The notes under the pieces are model-generated. The model saw nothing but the letters and a program-made list of their open reading frames with translations. It made no database searches and was not told where the DNA came from. A program made the position numbers and the translations under genes. A stretch of DNA of 64,000 bases from CAXMQS01 sp964195995 (GTDB lineage: Bacteria > Actinomycetota > Acidimicrobiia > Spongiisociales > JAOTWH01), in NCBI GenBank assembly GCA_964195995.1, contig CAXMQS010000080.1, positions 15,822 through 79,821 on the forward strand. Direction: 5' to 3'. Within the stretch, counting starts at the first letter, position 1; each line of letters begins with the position of its first letter. Below, one piece after another: positions 35,225 to 43,543 of this stretch.

Positions 35225-37243
35225 CTACTCCAGCAACTCCCCCGGACCGTTCTCCAGCAGATCGTGGAAGGCTTCCTCGTCGAGGATGGGGCGCCCCAAT
35301 TCCTCGGCCCGAGTGGCTTTGGACCCCGGCGACTCGCCGACCGCAACGGCCGTTGTCTTAGATGAGACGGAGCTTGTCACCTTGCCACCGCGGTCCTCGA
35401 CCGCGTTCCTGGCTTCCTCGCGCGACATCGATCGCATCGTCCCCGTCAACACGATGGTGACTCCAGCGAGAACGGTGCTGTCGACGCCCTCGGGTTCGGG
35501 GTCCTCGGTGCGAACACCGGCCCTCTGCAGCTTGGCGATGAGCGCGCGGTTCTCGGCGTCGCCGGCCCAGACCTGCACCGAGGCCACCAACTCGGGCCCG
35601 ATACCGTCGATGGCGTCCAGCTCATCTTCAGGAGACGACATGATCTTGTCCATGCTGCGGAAGCGTCGCGCCAGAGTCGAAGCGACGGTGCCGCCGACGA
35701 GAGGGATCCCCAGGGCTCGCAGCAGGCGTTCCAGTGGCTGATCCTTGGCAGCCGCGATGGCGCCGATCAGGTTGCCGGTCGAGACCTCCCCCCAACCCTC
35801 GCGCCCAAGGAGGTCGCCGGCGCGCAGTGTGAAGAGATCCGCCGGATCCGAGATCAGTTTCTCAGTCAGCAGGAGGTCGACCGTCTTATAGCCGAGGCCC
35901 TCGATGTCCATGCCGTCCCTGCCGGCGAAGTGAGCCAGGTACTCGCGTAGCCTTCCCGGGCAGTCGAAGCCGCCGGTGCAATAGGCGACCGCACCGTCGC
36001 GAACGATCGGATGCCCCGAGAAGGGGCAAGTCTCGGGCATCTTCCAACGCCGAGGCCTGCCTTTGCGCAAGGCCAGGACGGGCCCAACGACCTCTGGGAT
36101 CACGTCACCAGCGCGCCGAACGGTGACTGTGTCGCCGACCCGCAGGTCCTTGCGTGCCACCTCGTCTGCATTGTGCAGGGTGGCCGTGGTCACGGTGACC
36201 CCGCCGACGATCACCGGCTCGAGAACGGCGTATGGGGTGGCGGCCCCGGTACGCCCGACGTTTATCCGGATGTCGGCCAACACCGTTGTCCGCTCCTCTG
36301 GTGGGAACTTGTAGGCGACGGCCCAGCGCGGGCTCTTGGCCGTGAACCCCGCCTCCCGCTGTTCGGCGAGCACGTCTGCCTTGATCACAACTCCGTCCGT
36401 CTCATAGTCGCGGGCGTGACGGGCTTTCTCTGCCGCGTTCACGTAGTCGATCACGCCCTTGAGGTCGGCGACGGCTTCTGATGCTGGATTGAAGGGGAAT
36501 CCGAGCTCGCGCAACCACGCTGCGATCTCGGAGTGGCGGGTGAGCTCGGGACCGCCCTCGATGAAGCCGACCTGATACACCCAGATCGAGAGCCGGCGCG
36601 AAGCGGTTACGGCGGGGTCCTTCTGGCGGACCGAGCCGGCGGCAGTGTTGCGAGCATTGGCGTACAGCGCCTGGCCGCTGGCCTCCTGGTCCTTGTTGAG
36701 TCTCTCGAACTCGGGCAGCGGCATGTAGATCTCGCCGCGCACCTCCATCACGGAGGGCGCCTCACCTCGCAGCACCAGTGGCACCGCGCCGATGGTGCGG
36801 GCGTTGGCCGTGATGTCCTCCCCCGTTGTGCCATCGCCCCGGGTCGCGGCCTTGGTGAGGGAACCGTCGGTGTAGGTGAGCGATACCGCCAGTCCGTCGA
36901 TCTTGAGCTCGCACATGTATCCGGAGGGCTTCTCGCCAAGCTGGCGCTCCAGCCTCTCCTCCCACGCCGTGAGCGCCTCGGTGCTCTCTACGTTGTCGAG
37001 CGAGAAGAGCCTCTCGCGATGCTTCACGGGGGCGAATAGCTCGGACGCCGGTTGCCCTACTCGCTGGGTCGGCGAGTCCGGGGCGACCAGCTCGGGATTG
37101 TCGGCTTCGAGTTCTGTGAGGCGGCGATAGAGAACGTCGTACTCGGCATCCGCGATCTCCGGCTTGTCAAGAACGTGATAGAGATAGAGGTGATGACGCA
37201 GCGCCTCGCGCAGCTGCTCGATCTCGGAGGCAGCGTCAGCCAT
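35225..37243 (-). CDS. ligA: NAD-dependent DNA ligase
   Basis: The 672-aa ligase seals nicks during replication and repair using NAD+. Domains in order are: Ia helices, the adenylation domain with catalytic Lys in CELKIDGLAV (Lys 114) and ETDGVVIK, the OB domain, a zinc finger, HhH repeats (LLRALGIPLVGGTVAS, IDGIGPELVASV) and a C-terminal BRCT domain (LAGVTIVLTGTM). The zinc finger has Ser 409 where the second Cys is usual (CPFSGHP; Cys 406, 422 and 428 remain). It overlaps mnmA by 8 nt. Confidence 0.96.
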   Translation of the reverse strand: MADAASEIEQLREALRHHLYLYHVLDKPEIADAEYDVLYRRLTELEADNPELVAPDSPTQRVGQPASELFAPVKHRERLFSLDNVESTEALTAWEERLERQLGEKPSGYMCELKIDGLAVSLTYTDGSLTKAATRGDGTTGEDITANARTIGAVPLVLRGEAPSVMEVRGEIYMPLPEFERLNKDQEASGQALYANARNTAAGSVRQKDPAVTASRRLSIWVYQVGFIEGGPELTRHSEIAAWLRELGFPFNPASEAVADLKGVIDYVNAAEKARHARDYETDGVVIKADVLAEQREAGFTAKSPRWAVAYKFPPEERTTVLADIRINVGRTGAATPYAVLEPVIVGGVTVTTATLHNADEVARKDLRVGDTVTVRRAGDVIPEVVGPVLALRKGRPRRWKMPETCPFSGHPIVRDGAVAYCTGGFDCPGRLREYLAHFAGRDGMDIEGLGYKTVDLLLTEKLISDPADLFTLRAGDLLGREGWGEVSTGNLIGAIAAAKDQPLERLLRALGIPLVGGTVASTLARRFRSMDKIMSSPEDELDAIDGIGPELVASVQVWAGDAENRALIAKLQRAGVRTEDPEPEGVDSTVLAGVTIVLTGTMRSMSREEARNAVEDRGGKVTSSVSSKTTAVAVGESPGSKATRAEELGRPILDEEAFHDLLENGPGELLE

Positions 37244-38300
37244 TGCGGATCACTTCGGTGATGGTGCCACCGCCGAGCACCTCGTCGTCGTCGTAGAAGA
37301 CGGCGGCTTGGCCGGGGGCAGCCGACTCGCCTTCGAACCACGCCGTCCAGTCGGCACGCTCGCCCTCGATGAGCGCCGCCACCGGTCGTGACCGATATCG
37401 GACCTTGATGTCGACGGCCGGCTGGGTTGGCGCTTCACCAGATACCCAGCTCACCTCGGCCACTTTCACACCGGCGACGGCAAGCTGGTCGCGTGTACCG
37501 ACGACGATGGTCGCCGTCGCCGGCTGAATGTCCACGACGTAGCGAGGCTCTGTGGCCGAGATGCCGAGGCCGCGCCTCTGGCCAATCGTGAAGCCCGAGG
37601 AGCCCTCGTGCGATCCAACTACCGCGCCTTCGGAATCGACGATGTCGCCCGGCCTAGTCGACTCGGGGAAGTGCTCACGCAGAAAGTCGCGGTAGTCACC
37701 GGAGGTGACGAAACAGATGTCCTGGCTATCCGGCTTGGAGGCGGTCCGCAGACCCAGGGAGCCGGCCTTGGCCCTCACCTCGTCCTTCGTCAGCTCGCCG
37801 ATAGGCAGCAGCACTCTGGCAAGTTCCGCCTGCCCCAGCATGTGCAGCACATATGACTGGTCCTTGCCGGTGTCGTGTCCTGCGAAGAGCCGATACCCCT
37901 CCGGCTGACGGCGCACCCGGGCATGGTGTCCGGTCACCAGAGCTTCGCAACCGAGGGCCGCCGACCGCTCCAGCAGGGCGCTAAAGCGCACCCGCCGGTT
38001 GCACTCGATGCACGGGTTGGGGGTGCGGCCGGCGAGGTAGTCGGCACCGAAGCGGTCGATGACCTTGGTTCGAAACTCGTCCGTGTAGTCCAGCATGTAA
38101 TAGGGGATGTCGAGTTGGGCGGAGACGCGGCGGGCGTCTTCGGCGTCGGCGACGGTGCAGCAACCCGCCGTCGGCATTTCGCCGTCGGGCCCCTCCCACT
38201 GCTTGAGCGTGACCCCTATGACCTCGTGGCCCGCTTCCAGCATGAGAGCAGCGGCTACCGACGAGTCGACACCACCGCTCATCGCAACGAGAACCTTCAT
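37236..38300 (-). CDS. mnmA: tRNA-specific 2-thiouridylase
   Basis: The 354-aa enzyme thiolates U34 of tRNA-Glu, -Gln and -Lys. Seen are the PP-loop ATPase motif MSGGVDSSVAA, NPCIECNRRVRF with the first catalytic Cys, the second Cys in SQDICFVTSGDYRDFL, and RRGLGIS in the C-terminal part. The upstream gene encodes a cysteine desulfurase that probably supplies the sulfur; the two overlap by 4 nt. ATG start and family-normal length. Confidence 0.96.
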   Translation of the reverse strand: MKVLVAMSGGVDSSVAAALMLEAGHEVIGVTLKQWEGPDGEMPTAGCCTVADAEDARRVSAQLDIPYYMLDYTDEFRTKVIDRFGADYLAGRTPNPCIECNRRVRFSALLERSAALGCEALVTGHHARVRRQPEGYRLFAGHDTGKDQSYVLHMLGQAELARVLLPIGELTKDEVRAKAGSLGLRTASKPDSQDICFVTSGDYRDFLREHFPESTRPGDIVDSEGAVVGSHEGSSGFTIGQRRGLGISATEPRYVVDIQPATATIVVGTRDQLAVAGVKVAEVSWVSGEAPTQPAVDIKVRYRSRPVAALIEGERADWTAWFEGESAAPGQAAVFYDDDEVLGGGTITEVIRNG

Positions 38301-39427
38301 CGACCGCTCGCCTCAACGATGGCGGCCGCGGCGGCTGCGGCGTCCTCGGGGCCGTTCGTCCAGCCAAAGGTGATACGTACGCTCTCGGATGCGGCCTCGT
38401 CGCTCATTCCCATGGCAGAGAGCACATGCGACACCTCGAGTGCGCCGCTGTGGCACGCCGAGCCGGCGGCGGCGGCGACACCGACCGCATCGAGGCGAAT
38501 GAGCAGTGTCTCGGCGTCGACACCCGGAATGCGGAAGTGGGAGTGCTGCACGAGCCGGTCATCCTGGGGGCTAGTGAACCGAACATCGGACAGCCCTTCG
38601 ACTAGCACCTCTTCGAACTCGTTGCGGATGGCACCGACCCTTCGCCGGAAATCCTCTCGATCTGCAACCGCCGCCGCCATCGCCGCCACCATGCCAACGA
38701 TCCCCGCAACGTTGTGGGTCCCGGACCGACGGCCCAGCTCCTGTCCTCCGCCGTGAACTGCAGGCTCCAGCTTGACACCGCTAGCGACGTAGAGGAGTCC
38801 GACGCCCTGTGGTCCACCGAACTTGTGCGCCGCCAGCGACAGCATGTCAACGCCAGAAACCGCGACCTCCTCCGACACGAAAGCCTGCACGGCGTCGGTA
38901 TGGATGACAACGTCGCCGGATCGGGAGCGGACCTCGTCGGCGATCTTGAGTAGCGGCTGCGTAATCCCTGTTTCGTTGTTGGCCGCCATGACCGAAACGA
39001 CGCCCGTCGTCGGGCCGACGGCGTCGGCGATCGCCGCGGCGTTGGCCTTGCCAGTGCCATCGACGCCGACCACCGTCACCTCGCAGCCGAGACTTCTCAC
39101 GAACTCGGCAGAAGCGAGCACGGCCTCGTGCTCGACGGCAGTCGTCACCACGCCGCGGCGCTCACCGCCCACGAGGGCGGCGCCCTTGACGGCGAGGTTG
39201 TCTGCTTCGGAGCCGCCGCCGGTGAAGACGATCTCCAGCGGGTGAGCGGCGCCGATGAGCGACGCCGCCTGCTCTCTCGCCTCCTCGAGGGCGTTCTTGG
39301 CTCGCTGGCTCACGGAGTGAAGGCCAGAAGGGTTCCCGAAGGACTCCCCCAGGAACGGCTCCATGGCGGCGCGGGCCTGCGGACGCACAGGAGTCGTCGC
39401 GGCGTGATCAAGGTAGAGGGCGGCCAT
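38297..39427 (-). CDS. Cysteine desulfurase, NifS/IscS class
   Basis: The 376-aa PLP enzyme converts cysteine to alanine and a protein-bound persulfide. Motifs are YLDHAATTPVRP at the N-terminus, FTGGGSEADNLAVKG, the PLP lysine in LAAHKFGGPQGVG, HGGGQELGRRSGT and the mobile-loop Cys in GSACHSGALEVSHVL. The overlap with mnmA points to sulfur delivery for tRNA thiolation; it could also serve the separate Nfu proteins in this window. The start is ATG, preceded by the end region of the hydrolase gene. Confidence 0.95.
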   Translation of the reverse strand: MAALYLDHAATTPVRPQARAAMEPFLGESFGNPSGLHSVSQRAKNALEEAREQAASLIGAAHPLEIVFTGGGSEADNLAVKGAALVGGERRGVVTTAVEHEAVLASAEFVRSLGCEVTVVGVDGTGKANAAAIADAVGPTTGVVSVMAANNETGITQPLLKIADEVRSRSGDVVIHTDAVQAFVSEEVAVSGVDMLSLAAHKFGGPQGVGLLYVASGVKLEPAVHGGGQELGRRSGTHNVAGIVGMVAAMAAAVADREDFRRRVGAIRNEFEEVLVEGLSDVRFTSPQDDRLVQHSHFRIPGVDAETLLIRLDAVGVAAAAGSACHSGALEVSHVLSAMGMSDEAASESVRITFGWTNGPEDAAAAAAAIVEASGR

Positions 39428-39436
39428 AGGGCCAAT

Positions 39437-40552
39437 TTACTCGTCGCCGGGCAAGTGCCTGACGAGGAAATCTCGCAGCAGGGTGTCGAAGCGCCGCGGC
39501 GAAACGTTCCAGGTAGCACCCTGGATGGCCTCATCGAACCGGTGGTACTCAACAAGCTCGGGGCTGGCGGCTGCGAAGGCATCGGCGAGCGCTACCGGTG
39601 TCTGCTCGTCTCGCACCCCGTGTAGCAGCAGCACGGGCCGCGTGAGCGTCTCCGCCGCCGCAGAGTGATCGAGGCGAGACCACTCGACCCCGAAGCGGAA
39701 CGAGGCCAGAGTTCGGCCCCAACTGCCGATGAGTCCACCGTTGGGCCGGCGCGCGTCCTCGACGGCGCCGAGGTCGAGGACAGCGGAGTCCAATATCACG
39801 CCGTTGATCGACCTGATGTGTGAAGTCTCGTTGAGGGTGGTGAGGACGGCCGAACCGCCGATCCCGCTGCCTGCGAGGAAGACGGTGGTGGCGCCACCCT
39901 GCAGAGCGAACTCGATCGCGGCCTCGACGTCACGCCACTCGTCGAACCCCCACGACACCAGCCCATCGGGCGACCGCGGCGCTCCCGGATCGTTGCGATA
40001 GGTGATCGCCAGTACCGGGAACCCAGAATCGACAAGCTGGCCAATCCACCGCAGCGACTCGGCCCGACCGCCGGCACCATGTACGTAGATGACCCACACA
40101 TCCTCTTCGCCGCCCAGGAGCCACGCCGGCATCGGCCCGAGTTCCGTCTCCACCTCCACCGACTCGTACCCACGCCCAAGCGCACGTGCCGGATCACCAC
40201 GAAACGCCACCTGATCGAGCGACGCCAGCCCGGCCGAGAGCGTGCCCTCGACCGGTTCGTACCTGCGGGTGATCGTTGTTGAATCGGAGCCGTTGACTAT
40301 CCCCAGCCGCCCGTACGACGTCGGGGTCGTCAACCCCCATGTGCCCGACAGGAGCGCGACGTCGGTGAGGGCCAGGGTGACCTCGGCGCCGCCGACCTCG
40401 AGAATCTCAACGACCCCGGGCGATGGCAACGTCGGCGGTACGAGAAGCTCGGCGCGCAGCTCGTCCGAGTAGCGCCACGCCGCTCTCCACAGCAAAGCAA
40501 CTGCGAGCACCGCGACGCCAATGCCAACCCAGGTGAGAACTCTTCGCGACAT
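39437..40552 (-). CDS. Membrane-anchored alpha/beta hydrolase
   Basis: The 371-aa protein begins with a helix (VLTWVGIGVAVLAVALLWRAA) and then a beta-rich region of about 120 residues. An alpha/beta-hydrolase domain follows, with VWVIYVHGAGGRAESLRW (oxyanion region), the nucleophile elbow FLAGSGIGGSAVL, VLDSAVLDL and VLLLHGVRDEQTPV with the acidic residue. A C-terminal His near EYHRFDEAIQG completes a plausible triad. Substrate unknown. The ATG at 40552 starts at the membrane helix; the longer upstream frame is antisense to the SRPBCC gene. Confidence 0.82.
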   Translation of the reverse strand: MSRRVLTWVGIGVAVLAVALLWRAAWRYSDELRAELLVPPTLPSPGVVEILEVGGAEVTLALTDVALLSGTWGLTTPTSYGRLGIVNGSDSTTITRRYEPVEGTLSAGLASLDQVAFRGDPARALGRGYESVEVETELGPMPAWLLGGEEDVWVIYVHGAGGRAESLRWIGQLVDSGFPVLAITYRNDPGAPRSPDGLVSWGFDEWRDVEAAIEFALQGGATTVFLAGSGIGGSAVLTTLNETSHIRSINGVILDSAVLDLGAVEDARRPNGGLIGSWGRTLASFRFGVEWSRLDHSAAAETLTRPVLLLHGVRDEQTPVALADAFAAASPELVEYHRFDEAIQGATWNVSPRRFDTLLRDFLVRHLPGDE

Positions 40553-40603
40553 GGCCCGAGTCACTCTATTTCGCCTTGCGCGCGGCATTCCTATCGTCAC
40601 GCG

Positions 40604-41029
40604 ATGATCGAGGTGTCGCACAGGGTCGCAGCGCCCACGCATGCCGTTTGGGCTGCCCTGGAGCGCATCGAGGATCACACCACGTGGATGAAGGATGCGA
40701 TCGCCATCCGCTTCGACGGCGAACAACTTCGCGGCGTGGGCACTCGCATCGAGGTCGACACCCGGGTCGGTCCGCTGCGGACCGTGGACAAGATGGAGTT
40801 CGTGCGTTGGGAGCCCGGGGTGGCCATGGGCGTCAAACATCAGGGGCTCATCGACGGTACCGGGGAGTTCACGCTGGCCGGACACGGGGACGCCACGACA
40901 GTGACGTGGCGCGAGGAGCTTCGCTTCCCCTGGTACTTCGCCGGACGATTCGGAGCAGCCGTCGCCGGACCGGTGTTGCGCCGCATCTGGCGCGGCAACC
41001 TCGAGAGACTGGCGGACCGCTGTAGCTAG
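40604..41029 (+). CDS. SRPBCC (START-like) family protein
   Basis: The 141-aa protein has the helix-grip pattern of polyketide cyclase/dehydrase-like proteins: EVSHRVAAPTHAVWAALERIEDH at the start, repeated strands with VGTRIEVDTRVG and MEFVRWEPGVAMG, and a long C-terminal helix (VAGPVLRRIWRGNLERL). These bind hydrophobic ligands; the ligand here cannot be told. The ATG start lies about 50 nt from the divergent hydrolase start. The stop overlaps the convergent enoyl-CoA hydratase stop by 4 nt. Confidence 0.8.
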   Translation: MIEVSHRVAAPTHAVWAALERIEDHTTWMKDAIAIRFDGEQLRGVGTRIEVDTRVGPLRTVDKMEFVRWEPGVAMGVKHQGLIDGTGEFTLAGHGDATTVTWREELRFPWYFAGRFGAAVAGPVLRRIWRGNLERLADRCS

Positions 41030-41790
41030 CGCCCCTCGAACTCGGGGGCGCGCTTCTCGATGAAGGCCGCGACTCCTTCTCGGGCGTCCGCGGTTCCGAA
41101 GGCCTCGTTGAATCCAGCCGTCTCCATGGCCAGTCCATCGTCCATCGAACGGAGCGTGCCCTCCGTGATGGCCTTCTTGGCAGCGGCCAGCGCCACCGTC
41201 GGACCGCTCGCCAGTTCGGCGGCATCGGCCATGGCGACACCCAAGAGCGCGTCGGCGGTTTCTACCTTGGTGGCGATGCCGATGCTCTGGGCCTCGGCAG
41301 CGTCGACCATGCGGCCGGTGTAGATGAGCTCCTTGGCCCTGGCGACACCAACCAGACGCGGCAGACGCTGCGTTCCGCCGGCCCCAGGCATGATGCCCAA
41401 GGTGATCTCCGGTTGGCCCACCTGGGCGTCAGCCGCCATGTAGATCAGGTCGGCACCCATCGCCAGCTCCAGGCCGCCTCCGAGGGCAAACCCGAAGACT
41501 GCGGCGATTACCGGCTTCGATAGCTGCGCGAGGCGGCGAACCGCCGCCGACAGGCCGCTGGCCAGCTTCTCATCGCCGGAGTCGAAGGACGCTTGGAATC
41601 CCTTGATGTCGGCGCCCGCCGCGAAGTGAGGGGACCCCGTGATGACGACAGCTCGAACTGCGGGATCGTCCGCTGCCGTGATCGCCGCGACGAGATCGGC
41701 AACCACCTCGATGTTGATGGCGTTGACCGGAGGCCGGTCGAGGGTGATGAGCCCGACGGCGTCAGGAGCTTCGAAGCGAACAGTCGTCAT
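41026..41790 (-). CDS. Enoyl-CoA hydratase/isomerase family protein
   Basis: The 254-aa crotonase-fold protein has the oxyanion segments FAAGADIKGF and FALGGGLELAMGAD, and the GQPEITLGIMPGAGGTQRLPRL signature. Both catalytic Glu positions (GLELA and QPEI) are present, consistent with enoyl-CoA hydratase activity in beta-oxidation or a related acyl-CoA pathway. The C-terminus EGVAAFIEKRAPEFEGR is typical. It lies 23 nt downstream of meaB on the same strand. Confidence 0.92.
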   Translation of the reverse strand: MTTVRFEAPDAVGLITLDRPPVNAINIEVVADLVAAITAADDPAVRAVVITGSPHFAAGADIKGFQASFDSGDEKLASGLSAAVRRLAQLSKPVIAAVFGFALGGGLELAMGADLIYMAADAQVGQPEITLGIMPGAGGTQRLPRLVGVARAKELIYTGRMVDAAEAQSIGIATKVETADALLGVAMADAAELASGPTVALAAAKKAITEGTLRSMDDGLAMETAGFNEAFGTADAREGVAAFIEKRAPEFEGR

Positions 41791-41813
41791 ACGGAGAAGA
41801 TAGCCGCCGGCCT

Positions 41814-42740
41814 TCAGCTCCCGGCCAGGATGCGCTTGGCGGCTGTTAGGGGGTCGGTGCTCCCAGCTACGACTTCGGTGGCAGCGGCATCGACCATCGC
41901 CGGGTCAGCGCCCGAAGTCGAGAACAGCTGTGCCTCGATAGCCCTGACAATGGCGTGGCGTGCCCGCCGCCAGCGAGCTGACTCCATGGCTCCGCTATCG
42001 ATCAGGTGCTGGTGATGATCGGCGATCGCCTCCCACACGGCTTCAGTACCCGTGCCATCGACGGCGTTGGTCTCAAGGACCGGAGGCGTCCATTCGGTCG
42101 TCGGGCCCATCTCCAGCATCTGCCTGAGGTCACTTGCAGCTGCCGACGCTCCATCGAGATCTGCCTTGTTTACGACGAAGATGTCGCCGACCTCGAGGAG
42201 ACCTGCCTTGGCGGCCTGGATCGAGTCACCCCAGCGTGGATGGATGACGACGACCGTCGTGTCGGCGTGAGACGCGATCTCGACTTCGGCCTGTCCGACG
42301 CCAACGGTCTCCACGATGATGACGGGGAACCCGACCGCGTCGAGGACCGCGACCACATTGGGGGTCGCCGCCGAGACTCCACCGAGGTTGCCGCGGCTTG
42401 CCAGCGACCTGATGTAGACACCGCTGTCATCGGTGTGAGCCTGCATCCGAACCCGGTCACCCAGAATGGCGCCGCCGGTATATGGGCTCGATGGGTCAAC
42501 GGCCACTACTGCGACCTCACCATCGACCCTGGCATGCGCGATCAGGCGATCGGTGAGGGTGCTCTTGCCGGCCCCCGGAGGGCCGGTCAGGCCGATGATG
42601 TGACCTCCCCCGGTTCGTGCGTAGAGATCTGCGAGGGCTTGGGGGGCAGCCGAGGCCTCAACCGCCGAGATCAGCCTTGCCAGAGCAACGCGGTCGCCCG
42701 CTACGGCGGCCGCAGCGAGGGCTTGAGGGTCCCGAGTCAA
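41814..42740 (-). CDS. meaB: Methylmalonyl-CoA mutase-associated GTPase (G3E family)
   Basis: The 308-aa G3E GTPase has P-loop GPPGAGKST, a VDPSSPYTGGAILGDRVRM switch region, FVIIVETVGVGQ-like sequence (VIIVETVGVGQAEVE) and NKAD for guanine recognition. MeaB gates delivery of adenosylcobalamin to methylmalonyl-CoA mutase and protects it. No mutase gene is in this window. A methylmalonyl-CoA epimerase-like VOC gene lies at 4.7 kb. The Nfu C-domain gene ends 1 nt upstream, so they are cotranscribed. Confidence 0.93.
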   Translation of the reverse strand: MTRDPQALAAAAVAGDRVALARLISAVEASAAPQALADLYARTGGGHIIGLTGPPGAGKSTLTDRLIAHARVDGEVAVVAVDPSSPYTGGAILGDRVRMQAHTDDSGVYIRSLASRGNLGGVSAATPNVVAVLDAVGFPVIIVETVGVGQAEVEIASHADTTVVVIHPRWGDSIQAAKAGLLEVGDIFVVNKADLDGASAAASDLRQMLEMGPTTEWTPPVLETNAVDGTGTEAVWEAIADHHQHLIDSGAMESARWRRARHAIVRAIEAQLFSTSGADPAMVDAAATEVVAGSTDPLTAAKRILAGS

Positions 42741-43004
42741 TCAGATGGCGATGACTTCGGTGACCCCTGGAACGCGATCCTGGAGAATGCGTTCGATGCC
42801 GGCAGTGAGGGTCATGGTCGACATGGGGCAGCCGCCGCAGGCCCCAACGAGTTGCAGGTTGACCTTGCCGCCGTCGACGCCCATCAGGATGAGGTCGCCG
42901 CCGTCCGCCTGGAGGGCAGGCCGAATGTACTCCAGAGTCGCATTCAGCGTCTCCAGATCGATCTGTGCGTCGCTCTCGGCGAGCGTCGTCACTTCTTCTG
43001 TCAT
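42741..43004 (-). CDS. NifU-like C-terminal (Nfu) domain protein, Fe-S scaffold
   Basis: The 87-aa protein is a stand-alone NifU C-domain: LEYIRPALQADGGDLILMGVDGGKVNLQL, then the cluster ligands Cys 56 and Cys 59 in ACGGCP, and MTLTAGIERILQDRVPGV. A dimer would hold one [4Fe-4S] cluster between subunits and pass it to client proteins. The ATG at 43004 follows GAGGAG at good spacing, so the longer frame was rejected. It overlaps the nucleotidyltransferase-like gene (ATGA). A matching Nfu N-domain is separate, at 2899-3192. Confidence 0.92.
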   Translation of the reverse strand: MTEEVTTLAESDAQIDLETLNATLEYIRPALQADGGDLILMGVDGGKVNLQLVGACGGCPMSTMTLTAGIERILQDRVPGVTEVIAI

Positions 43005-43543
43005 CGGGTCTCCTCGGGATCCAACAGCGGCGCTGTGTGCGACCATTCTATCCCCATGCCTGGCTCTAGCTCCATGAGAGTTTTCTGCTTCTCGGAGGCA
43101 GTGAGAAAGGGGAGCAGCTCCGCCACCCGACTGGGGTTATACAGCGTGTAGAGCACAAACCAGGGACCGACAGCTGCCAATCGAACCGTGCGGCCGGCCA
43201 CCTCGACCTCTCCTCCCGAGCGCATCGGCACCTGCCAGTGAACGTCGTTGGCGACGACGGCGAGCCCGCCGATTACCTCGACCTGCTCTCCGTGGACGTC
43301 GAGATCGGCGAGCCAGGCGCTGCGGAGGGCAGGGTGGCCGGTCTCGACGCGGGCTCCCCGCCACCAATCCCCCGCGGCTGCCTCTAGCGCATCGCGAGAA
43401 TCCGCAGCAGCGACCAGATCGAGATCACCCGGCTCAACGTCCGCCCCGAGCAGCGCCAACATGGCACTGCCGCCGACAAGGAAAGGGATGTCGGCGAACC
43501 GCTCGGTGAGGGCGGCCAGCGCCGCGATCTGAGATGAACGCAT
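43001..43543 (-). CDS. Nucleotidyltransferase-fold protein (hypothetical)
   Basis: The roughly 180-aa protein resembles minimal nucleotidyltransferases: FLVGGSAMLALLGADVEPGDLDLVAAADS has the GG/GS pattern and the acidic DLD pair that would bind metal. A beta-rich middle (VEVIGGLAVVANDVHWQVP) and LAAVGPWFVLYTLY follow. Substrate transfer has not been established for many such proteins, and the third acidic residue is not certain. The start is ATG at 43543 (or an overlapping GTG at 43546), directly at the SpoIID stop. Confidence 0.6.
   Translation of the reverse strand: MRSSQIAALAALTERFADIPFLVGGSAMLALLGADVEPGDLDLVAAADSRDALEAAAGDWWRGARVETGHPALRSAWLADLDVHGEQVEVIGGLAVVANDVHWQVPMRSGGEVEVAGRTVRLAAVGPWFVLYTLYNPSRVAELLPFLTASEKQKTLMELEPGMGIEWSHTAPLLDPEETR

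Noticed and set aside
42006..43151. 381-aa open frame opposite meaB and the Nfu C-domain gene
   Set aside because: The G3E GTPase motifs and the CGGC scaffold motif on the minus strand are decisive.
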